A stretch of DNA of 50,000 bases from Chromera velia (Eukaryota > Sar > Chromeraceae): positions 5,001-55,000 of the forward strand of contig JAHBMJ010005960.1 in NCBI GenBank assembly GCA_018398765.1. Reading direction: 5' to 3'. Numbering within the stretch: position 1 is the stretch's first letter; each line of letters opens with the position of its first letter. Under the pieces are notes generated by a model. It was not told the origin of the DNA. It made no database searches and saw only the letters and a list, made by a program, of their open reading frames with translations. A program made the position numbers and the translations under genes. Positions 42,163-50,000 of this stretch are shown one piece after another.

Positions 42163-44089
42163 GGCAAAGAAAGCCCCGAGACCTTTCCAAGGGGCCTTGC
42201 ATGTCTGTCTTCATTCATTGCACGCATGTCGCCACGGTCGTATGAAGAAGGGGAAGGGGGTCGACAGAAAAGAAAGAAAAAAAAGGGAAATCGGAACAGG
42301 GGGTGGGACCAGTCTGTCTGTCTTTCGATCTCGCTGTGTTTGAATGTGAATGTATGAGTGAGTGAGTGAGTGAGTGCGTGAAAAGAAGAGGTTACTTGAG
42401 GTGCTCGTTTCGGTGAACGGGAACGGATGGCCTCGTATTAATACATTGATTGGTTGGTTTCAATGAGGGCAGGGGGGTTGTGGGCGTGAAGGGGGGGAGA
42501 GAAGTTTTGGGAGCATGCATGCGAGGATGAAATGGCGATGCAGAAACAGTGCACACATCCATCCATCGTAGACGAGCCGATCATTCAGACACCAGGCAGG
42601 CTTGCTCTCCCGAAGAAAAACCAAAGCTCAGACACTGTCACGGAGGAAAGAGGAAAGAAGGAAGAATCTAGAGAGGGAAGAGGCCCTGCCGAGCTGCATC
42701 GGACGAGGGAGGGAGAGGAAGAATTCATCTCTGACGATGACATTCCAACTTTGTCCGGCTGGAAGGAATGAAGTGAAAGGAGGGAAGAGGGTGCAGTTCT
42801 CTGGGAGACAGGAAGGAAGGAAGGGAACATTTGAAGGCTTGGAAGGGCAAAGCGCTCTTGTCTTGAAATTTCCGTTCCTCCAAACAACCAGATAGACAGA
42901 GAGAAAGAGACAAAGAAAGAGAGGGTGTTTTAGACCTTAACTCTCTTCAACGAAAGAAAATGAAAATGGATTGAGCGTGCAAGACGCGGAAGGGAGGGCG
43001 ACACCCACCCACCGCGGTGCCTGTCTGCCTGCCTGCGTTCGCTGTTTGATCTGCACACGAAAGTGAGAAGAAACGGTTTGGGTAAGGGGTTGGGTATGGG
43101 GCACTTTCCTTCTTTCCTTCTTTTTACCGGGTGTTATTTTGCTTCCTCTAAATTCACCTCTAAGAATGGTCTGCAATGCTGTGAGGCAGCCAAATAGACA
43201 CAGGACAGCTCACGGTGATGGGGACAGAGAGCAACTAGCAGGATCCCCCTCCTTCCATTTAGGATCAGGACAGGGCTTTGGTTCGGGTTTCCTCTTTTCC
43301 TTCTTTCCCTCTGGACAGAAGTAGACGCAAACAAGAAAACAGAAGGGAGGGACAAAGAAGAAGAAGAAGAAAAAGAAGAAGAGACTGCATCGGGAGAGGT
43401 GCGAAGAAACACCATTCCCCCGACAAGTCCATTTACTTTTCATCCACTCACCCACTATTTATATCCTTCCGTTCCCTGCTGTCCTACTTCGTCCTCCTTT
43501 CCTTCTTTCACCCTCTCCTCAGAAGGCGAAATCAAATCTATCGGGCACTCTTCCCTTCTTCCCTTTACAACGAATGAGCAGATATGCATTAACTCATGCA
43601 GCTCTGTTGTTGATTCAGTGATGCATCGATCGATCCTCGCTTGTGGATTCTTAAACAAACGTTCATCCTATTTCTTGTACATTCGTTCCCTTACTCGCTT
43701 ACTCACTCACCTACCCTCATGCTCACATCTACACGCGTGCGATCCATTCTTTCGGAACACATCCTTCCTTTCTCACACATCGGCCGTGCAATGCATGCAT
43801 CACACATCACTGTCCTGGAGGGGGGGAAGGCAAAGTATCTATTGTAAGAGAGGAGGGAGAAAGGGAGAGGGACGGTAACCGGGGGGAGGGACGAGCTAGT
43901 GGCATAATTAAATTAATGTCGATCAGAGTACTGCCAAGCGCACGCATACAGTCGATGTCGTCTCTCATGGCAATGCTGCGCCTGCGTTGTTTCCTTGCAA
44001 GCGTCTACGAATCTTGGTGTGCGTGTGTGTGATACACCCACCCACTTCTTCACACAGTCAATGAATCACAATGATTCACTCTGAACAAA
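42163..44089. other. CDPK 3' flank and intergenic sequence
   Basis: The first few hundred bases are presumably CDPK 3' UTR; no canonical AATAAA was seen. An 80-codon plus frame at 42532-42771 ends with EEFISDDDIPTLSGWKE and is Glu/Lys-rich, but has no splice context or known domain. From 42900 on there are purine runs (GAAGAA near 43360-43384) and no supported gene. Confidence 0.5.
42358..42376 (+). repeat. (GAGT)n short repeat in CDPK 3' flank
   Basis: Five GAGT units in the presumed 3' untranslated region, about 200 bases after the CDPK stop. Confidence 0.8.
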
Positions 44090-45425
44090 CCAGTTTGCAA
44101 TGCAACGGGGTTGTGAATATCTGATCAAGCTGTTGCTGACTATTTGATTCGATGTGAAATAAATAGTTGCATGATTTATAGATCGACGATGCATTGATTT
44201 AAACTGGAAGTTCGAATTAATTTATTACTAATATATAGTTATATATGCCAAATCACGTTATGAATCAATTAAACGCTAGAGTAAATGTATAAGGATGGTT
44301 AACGCTTATAGTCACGGTTTATCACAGTTTGTATTTACTATTTAATTATATGTGTGATCTGTACGTAGTAAAGTTATTTTTATAATAAAGCCCTATAGAT
44401 AAAGCCCGACCCCAAACTTTAAACTTTAAATCTTTTTTGACTTTATAACTTTAGAACTGAGATACTTTACTTTAACAATGTTTTTTACACTTTTTTTACC
44501 TTTTGAAAACTCTAATAAAAACTTTTAAAAATCTATACACTGTGCTGTTAGGAGTAACTACCGGCCCTTCTCAGAAAGCTTTGGGTTACCATCAAATTGG
44601 TAACCAACATTTGGTAATTGGGGAGGTCTGGGGGGACTACCGCTACCGCGGTAGTTTGGTTGTATTTGCCCGCAAATGTGTTGAATCAAGATCTAATATA
44701 GCCAGGAGAAACGCATCTTTAAAAACTGTGTACGAGTCACAGTACGACGTAAAAAAGATTATTTTAAAACTTTAAACTTTTTTTGTCTAAGTTGTTTCTA
44801 TCATATCAAGAGCTTGAGTTACTTGACTTTAACTTACATATATTTGTAGAGATAAGAAAACTTAATTTATAATAAATCTATCTTTGGTATTCGCTTTACT
44901 CACTAATTTGTCTTGCTTAAAAGAATAATTATCACTGTTTTTGTTACCGAAACAAGGGTAACTGATGTGACTTTATATGATTACCGTAACCATGAAAATA
45001 GTTATCAAGCGGTTTAACGGCCACTTCGGTAACTAAACTAAGTTTATTACTTCTAACAGCATAGTGTAAAAATCTATACCCACAAACTTTTTAAGTGAAT
45101 TTCAAAAGTTTCATTTCACAATCTATGGTCTGAAATCAAACTTTAAACTTTATTTCACTTTAAAACTTTATAGATCACACCTAGATTTAATTTATGATTT
45201 TGTACTAATCATTACTAATCCTTGGACTTCTGTTAAAGTACTGCGCTTATTTATGATTATTCTGGTAACGCGACGTGCTGATCAGAGTTTTCTACTGTTA
45301 AATATTTAAAAGCATGATCACAGTATCTCAGTTCACAACTTGGCCTCGTACGGCACTGATGTTGGATGTAGTTTGATGCTCACATTGGCTCATATTATAT
45401 TCTAGTCTGCTTCTTTCATAGACCT
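44090..45425. other. AT-rich island with TTTAAA-word clusters and hairpins
   Basis: Much lower GC than its neighbours. AACTTTAAA words recur at about 44413-44430, 44766-44780 and 45141-45175. Hairpins include GGTTACC/GGTAACC (44584-44605) and ACTACCGC/GCGGTAGT with a 4-base loop (44636-44655). It ends sharply where the LINE begins. Its origin is unknown; organellar DNA or a low-GC mobile element are possibilities. Confidence 0.5.
44503..44775 (+). CDS. Orphan ORF in the AT-rich island
   Basis: An open frame of about 90 codons ending in TAA (44773-44775), with no ATG at its left end (it opens at TTG). The product would be basic with a rather ordinary composition: ALGYHQIGNQHLVIGEVWGD, then RYRGSLVVFARKC and a Lys-rich end. 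Both hairpins of the island lie inside it. No family was recognised. An open frame this long is notable in AT-rich sequence, where stops are frequent, but nothing shows that it is expressed. Confidence 0.25.
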   Translation: MKTLIKTFKNLYTVLLGVTTGPSQKALGYHQIGNQHLVIGEVWGDYRYRGSLVVFARKCVESRSNIARRNASLKTVYESQYDVKKIILKL

Positions 45426-45562
45426 ACTGATGATGGAAACACGGTCCCCCACGCGCCCTCTTGAATACCTTCTTCACTCAGGCAAGAATTTCTCCCATCG
45501 AGAATGGGTTAGACAGCACTTTGGGAGAGGAGGAAGTGGTAGAGGCAGGAAGGAAGCGTTAG

Positions 45563-47158
45563 AACAGGATAAGGATACCGGGGGGGGTCGCTGTCCTAAT
45601 TCGAAAGTCATTGAGAGGCCGACTAAGGCCTGAGATCGAACTGGTCGGCCCATCCATGCTAGGTGCGTCATTGCGTGTTAGTAGATTTGATACACACAGC
45701 AAGTCCTCTATTCTGCATGTGTTTGGAGTATATGTACTACACGGATGGTCTACTGGGAGAGGGGAGGCAGGCGGGGATCCGAGCCACTGGGAGCGCCTGA
45801 TAGATACATTGTCGGAAGTTCCTCTAGGGGAAAGGAGAATTGTGACTGGTGATTTCAACGCTCACATCTCCGATGAGCTGCCAAAAGGAATCACTTGGGA
45901 TAGGAGAGTACAAGATGAGAACGGAATCATTCAGGAAGAGAATGTATCGGGAGTAATCCGTGCTTCGTCTTACAACCAAAAAGTTAATCAGCAGGGCCGT
46001 TCTCTTTTAAAACTCTGTGAACTAACGAATCTTCTCCCTTTAAATGGTCTCTGCATTGATGGTTCTGCCCCCGCTTGGAGTGGGGAAGCACGCTCTTTCT
46101 CACGTGACTGCACCTTCCTCTGGAAAGGTAGAGGTCACACTCTGATTGACTTTTTTCTCGTTGATCCCCCCCTCCTCCGTACTTGTACTCACCTCGATGT
46201 GAAACAGCCAGCAGAACTGTCTAGGCTCGACCATGCAGCTGTGTCACTTTCTCTGTCCCTTGTTGCTACCCCTTTTATTCCCCCTCAACAGCCAGACAGC
46301 AAAGAGAACTCCCTTTTACCTATCTCCTTCCTTCATCGCTCCATCAGATCCACTCCTGTCTCAGACGAGGAGCTTCTCCCCTCGGCTGCAGCAGCTGGTC
46401 AATTGGCTGAACAGCTATGGCCTGGACTTGTGAAAATGGCTTGCAAAGCTGAAAACATTGATCTCTCTTCTTTTCCATCCGCTCCCCCCCCCCCACTGTC
46501 TGCTCCCAACTCATGTGAGCAACCGGTGCCTTTGTCTTTCTGTGAACGGGAAAAGTTACTGCTGAAGGAATGGGAAACCACGTTAGCTGGCCCGACAAAA
46601 GAAATCAAGCGGAAGGATTTGGATGGTCAACAGGGCAGAAAAAAAGTGAGGCAAAAGAAAAAGGCCGAATGGTTTGATAATGAATGTAAGGAAGCAGCGA
46701 CACTTTGGAGGGAAGCAAGGAAGGCGTTGAACAAACTTGTGCAATCATGTGAGAATGAGGGGAGAAGTGAGAGCAGCCGAGCGAACGTGGTTGCCTTAAG
46801 ACAGACAGTTGAGAGGCAGGCCCGCAGATGTCAGCGATTGCACAACAGGAAAAGAAAGGCGTATGAAAAGCTCTGTACAGAAAAGGTTGCACTCGAGTTG
46901 TCCTCTAACCCTTCAAAGGTCTGGTCATTGAGAAGAAAGCTGCAAAGAAGCAATAAAGAGAAAGCCCCTCCTGGTTCCCAGCCTTCAGTAAAGGACTTTT
47001 CCTGTCACTGGGCTTCCATCTTCGCTGACTCTCCCTCTGGCAGGGAATCTGCACAAGAAAGTGCTCCCCTTTTCCCTCCTTTGCAGCCAGCCCCACCCGT
47101 TTTGAACTCTTCTTTGCACCCTGGCGTTTTTTTGCAACTGTATACCCACTCTTATTAG
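45563..47158 (+). pseudogene. LINE endonuclease segment (AP endonuclease/exonuclease-phosphatase fold)
   Basis: The open segment begins just after an in-frame TAG and includes GGVAVLIRKSL, then GDFNAHI (catalytic Asp/Asn motif), LIDFFLV and LDHAAVSL. These are the hallmark blocks of LINE APE endonucleases, which nick target DNA to prime reverse transcription. The SDH-type motif reads LDH. After the domain comes a Lys/Arg-rich linker of about 250 residues (KKVRQKKKAEW). The first endonuclease block, with the catalytic Asn/Glu, is missing or unrecognisable. The segment stops at TAG 47156-47158, but the same frame resumes directly afterwards. Confidence 0.8.
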
Positions 47159-48808
47159 GTTCTCTCTGGCATTCACTCTCCCCCTTTGCCCCCACCAATC
47201 CCTCCGTCTTGCCCTTATTTTTGCATAGAAAAAATAAGGAAAGTCCTCCGGTCCACAAAGAAAGAAAAGACTGCAGGGTTGTCCGGACTCGCCCCCAACC
47301 ACCTCTCCCTCTGTTTTCAATATTCGCCTCTTTCTCGTGCTTTGTTATTTATCCATTTGAACTTAATTCACTTAACATCCGCTTAGCGAGATAAATGGAA
47401 TGTAATTAAAATCTGTCCGGTTCCAAAGGGGCCTCTTTCTTCCGACCCTGGTGAATGGCGTCCGATTCATATTGTCTCACTCTTACCAAAACTCTTTTCT
47501 TCACTCCTCTCTGCCCGTCTTACATCGTAAGTGAAGATTGACCATAGGCAGTTAGGTTTTCAGTAAGGGGTAGGAACAAGAGAAGCCATTGGAGCACTTA
47601 CTGCGCTGATGCAAAAGGCAAAGAAATGAAAGAAGCCCTTGTTAGTATGCTTTATAGACTTCAGCAAAGCCTTTGACTCCCTGCCCAGGGATGTTTTGTT
47701 TGAAGTTTTGCTGAAGCAAGGGGTGAGTGCAGTCGATGTCAAAATGATTCGGGCAATGTATACAAATGTATATGGAAGCATCACTGGCAGCCCTTTTATG
47801 TTCAAAGAAGAGAAAGGGGTGAAACAAGGGGATCTTCTCTCCCCTCTTCTCTTCTTGATTTTCATCAATGATCTGCATGAAAGAGTGAACGCTTCCGGTC
47901 GTGCAGAGGTTCTGCTTGGTGGGGTTGAGTGCGATAGCCTTGGTTATGCCGATGACCTTGTCCTCGTTGCTGAGAGCATGTATGACTTGCAGGTTAGCTT
48001 GAATGAATTGAATTCTTTCTGTGAAGAGAGGGGGCTCACTGTTAATTTAAAAAAGACGAAAATTATACGTCTGTCCGACTTTTACCCTGCAATTGAAGGC
48101 AGGCTTATGTTTGGGGGAAAAGAAGTCGAGAGAGTGGGGTCGTATAAGTATCTGGATGTTCTTTTGTTCGAAGGAGGAGACTTAAGGGAGGTAATAGAAG
48201 AGAGGCTTAGCATAGCGAGTAGACGGATGGGTCATGCAAAGAGCGTAGCACTCTCTTTAGGTCGCCTGCCCCCCGCAGCAAAAATTTTGTGTTTATGCGC
48301 TTTCTGGTTGCCTGTTGCTCTATATGTGTTTGACTGTCTGCCTGTCCACAAGTCAGACATGGATACATTAGATGTCTTTCAATTGCACTTTATCCGTTGG
48401 GCTTTGAATCTGTCTCTCTCCTCTTTCCGTGTACCTACTCTGTGTGCTGTCGGTCTACTTCCTGCACGTATGTATGTGTTGATGAGACTTGCTGGGTATT
48501 TGACTAACTTAAAACATATTGACTTCAAGATGCCCGCGGGTGCCTGGTCGGCTTTAATGAATGGTGATTGTCCTTCCTCTATGATGCACACACAAAAATT
48601 GATTGGGTCGACCGGATTGGAAGAATTTGTGACTGTCAATCCAACCATCAGAAGAAGAAAGAAAGCCACCAAGGTTGGCCGTCTCCTTCTTTTAAGAGCA
48701 GTGATCAACCGGGAACTTGATGAATGGATTGATGGTTGTCTAGAAAGGGCTGCTTCACGGGGGGCGGTTTTACAGTTTAGCAGAGGCGTCAGACCGAATC
48801 TGTTCTAA
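47159..48808 (+). pseudogene. LINE reverse transcriptase segment with YADD catalytic motif
   Basis: In the same frame as the endonuclease, the segment shows RT blocks in order: KEKTAGLSGLAPNHLSL, WNVIKICPVPKG, WRPIHIVSLLPKLFSS, HRQLGFQ, FIDFSKAFDSLPRD, GVKQGDLLSPLLF, GYADDLVLV and LNLKKTK-like sequence (VNLKKTK), followed by a thumb-like region. YADD provides two catalytic aspartates, and FIDFSKAFD holds the third. Stops at 47384, 47528, 47564 and 47627 cut the fingers region, so the copy cannot make a full-length RT without readthrough. The long uninterrupted part is 47630-48805. No frameshift is needed anywhere. Confidence 0.85.
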
Positions 48809-49207
48809 ACGTCTTATCCTACTGCCCAATGTTCGTCTCTCCTCTTCCTTTCCTCTACTTTTTCTTCATCCCCTTCATCCCCCCGTTTCGTTTCCTTCCC
48901 TCGCGCTGCGATCTGGTCCTCAGGCCCTTTTTCAGCCTTGCTGTATATATTGCTTGGTGGTCGCCCCCATACACCGTACAGAAGGCTGGAAGACGCGGTT
49001 TACCCTACATGCAGGGGCAAAGCAGACAATCTACTGCACCGACTGACTGAATGTACAGAAACAAGAGCAGATCGAGAGGCTTTGAATGCAATTATAACCG
49101 AAATTGAAGCCAAATTAGACAAAGCCCAAGAAAGAGAGAGAAAGTCGTTGCTATCAAAAGACTCCACCCCTCTAAAACACGCTACGCAAAGCGAATTGTT
49201 GGCATGA
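48809..49207 (+). pseudogene. LINE C-terminal zinc-knuckle-like segment
   Basis: Continues the RT frame beyond a TAA at 48806. It contains YPTCRGKADNLLHRLTEC, which matches the Cys-x-Cys...His...Cys element near the end of many LINE ORF2 proteins with the first Cys replaced, followed by TRADREAL and an acidic/basic helix. It ends at TGA 49205-49207. Its separation from the RT only by an in-frame stop supports a single ancestral polyprotein. Confidence 0.65.
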
Positions 49208-49646
49208 ATGAAGGTCATCCTGGCACTCACCCATACCAGCCCTGCGAATCTTGTGAAACATCTGTCTGCGCCCTCCATCGTAAGGCCTGCAATTCGATGC
49301 ATATAATGGTTACTTACCTCTCTTCCCGTCTCACCTTTGAATGTTCTTTTTCCATATCCCACGTACATCTCCCATCCCCCCTCTCCACCGGTCTTTCTGT
49401 CTGCCTCTACTGCCTGAGAGTCTCTGTTGCAGTTGTTATACTCCTTCCACAGAAGGGAAACGACATCAGCGATTTAGAAAGCATCTTCTAGATGCAAGGT
49501 ATTTAGAGTTACGAAAATGAAGCCCCCTCCCGTTGTATGATGTAGGTCTGGCAAAGGGGTAATAAAGCATTTTCCTAGACTCATGCACTGCATGATAGCC
49601 TATAGACCGATTAATAATAATGATGATAATGATGATGATGATTGAG
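49208..49646 (+). mobile_element. LINE 3' untranslated region and trinucleotide tail
   Basis: Noncoding sequence after the ORF. AATAAA lies at 49561-49566 inside GGGGTAATAAAGCA, then the block GCATGATAGCCTATAGACC (about 49590-49608) leads into a (AAT)n/(GAT)n tail at 49612-49646. The same block order occurs in reverse complement at 8292-8455, which defines this as a family-specific 3' end. Confidence 0.7.
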
Positions 49647-49771
49647 GGTTAAATCCTAGATTTAGCGATGCCAAATCCTAAGCCACTAGCAAGGCTTTGA
49701 GGACAACCCATAGCACACATTTATGGGGGAAGAGGATGAGGAAGCCTGCATGCCAATCGGATTGATTCGCC
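49647..49771. other. Short spacer right of the LINE
   Basis: No gene or repeat was recognised between the LINE trinucleotide tail and the minus-strand coding remnant. Confidence 0.5.
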
Positions 49772-49990
49772 TCAACTTGCCTTATCAACAGAATGAACCT
49801 TCTTGAGACAGTCGGTTATAGTTTTGGAACCGCTTCTAGGCAGAATTATGCACAACAGCAACACCATATCCTTCATTTTTTTCTCATTATCAGAAGTGCC
49901 CCTCCCGGTTGCACCTGCAACGCGTTGTGCGATCTGTATTCTTATGTCAATGGGCGCTTTCTGCTTCGCAATTTCGTACAGTTCTTTCAG
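49772..49990 (-). CDS. Unrecognised 3'-terminal exon or coding remnant (partial)
   Basis: On the minus strand, an open stretch of 72 codons ends at TGA (49774-49772) and reads like protein: LKELYEIAKQKAPIDIRIQ near its start, a Lys-rich middle (NEKKMKDM), a hydrophobic patch (VLLLCIILP) and HSVDKAS at the end. It begins immediately after an in-frame TAG at 49993-49991. That TAG could be a noncanonical CTAG splice acceptor or another C-to-T stop in a decayed element. There is no internal start codon before Met40. The family is not recognised; it could be the last exon of a gene to the right or part of another mobile element. Confidence 0.4.
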   Translation of the reverse strand: MKELYEIAKQKAPIDIRIQIAQRVAGATGRGTSDNEKKMKDMVLLLCIILPRSGSKTITDCLKKVHSVDKAS

Positions 49991-50000
49991 CTAGTTCCGT

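Larger units (their letters stand above)
45430..49646 (+). mobile_element. Non-LTR retrotransposon (LINE), 5'-truncated and inactivated by stop codons
   Basis: One + reading frame runs from about 45563 to a TGA at 49205. In order it carries an AP-type endonuclease, a reverse transcriptase and a C-terminal Cys/His knuckle-like segment, the coding order of APE-type LINEs. The left edge coincides with a sharp change from AT-rich to GC-richer sequence near 45425 and lacks the start of the endonuclease, consistent with 5' truncation on insertion. The right edge has AATAAA (49561-49566) and ends in a (GAT/AAT)n trinucleotide tail at about 49612-49646, typical of non-L1 LINE 3' ends. In-frame stops lie at 45560 (TAG), 47156 (TAG), 47384 (TAG), 47528 (TAA), 47564 (TAA), 47627 (TGA) and 48806 (TAA). 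The clade was not determined. Target-site duplications were not identified. Confidence 0.85.

Noticed and set aside
42532-42771. 80-codon plus frame ending EEFISDDDIPTLSGWKE
   Set aside because: In the CDPK 3' flank, Glu/Lys-rich from purine bias; no supporting splice or start context.
45430-45633. 67-codon plus frame at the LINE left edge
   Set aside because: In a different frame from the endonuclease and without a matching motif; the endonuclease frame overlaps it.
45560-48808. Alternative nuclear genetic code explaining LINE stops
   Set aside because: Intact genes in the window use TAA, TAG and TGA as terminators with no internal stops, so standard decoding fits.

Overview
The window is nuclear DNA from an intron-rich eukaryote, most likely a chromerid alveolate such as Chromera velia (inference; no search was possible). 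Evidence: a calcium-dependent protein kinase with an alveolate-style APQ motif, a triple-CCCH protein of the kind common in apicomplexans and their relatives, GT-AG introns with clear pyrimidine tracts and many tetranucleotide and (CT)n(GT)n microsatellites, about 50% GC in genes, and AT-rich islands between them.

Layout. 184-8041 (+) is the 3' part of a large multi-pass membrane protein with a GPS-like motif. 8042-9160 is an AT-rich gap holding a reversed LINE 3'-end fragment. 9161-11846 (-) is a complete TRAF-like protein (RING, TRAF-type zinc fingers, coiled coil, MATH). 11847-12723 is a divergent promoter region with a 21-bp inverted repeat, each arm next to a TATA-like sequence. 12724-18253 (+) is a DEAD-box RNA helicase with an organelle-type leader and variant motifs II and III. 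18254-19730 is AT-rich spacer. 19731-31321 is about 11.6 kb without a convincing gene, purine-rich on the + strand and resembling minus-strand intronic sequence. 31322-35637 (-) is a seven-exon triple-CCCH zinc-finger protein with a roughly 830-residue disordered tail. 36444-42162 (+) is a complete 12-exon CDPK, divergent from the CCCH gene. 42163-45430 is 3' flank followed by an AT-rich island with one orphan ORF. 45430-49646 (+) is a 5'-truncated LINE whose reading frame stays in register across endonuclease, reverse transcriptase and zinc-knuckle parts despite six internal stops. 49772-49990 (-) is the last exon or remnant of another coding unit.

Exon models were built by hand from reading-frame continuity, splice-phase agreement and domain continuity. 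The CDPK, CCCH, TRAF and helicase models join with consistent phase across their junctions, apart from one helicase junction with two options. Two window-wide splicing signatures emerged. About 29 of 32 acceptors end in TGCAG. About half of 31 donors have C at intron position +3, often GTCAGT within a tandem GTCA-like repeat. The genes have no evident shared pathway. The kinase and the CCCH protein share an intergenic region, as do the TRAF-like protein and the helicase.
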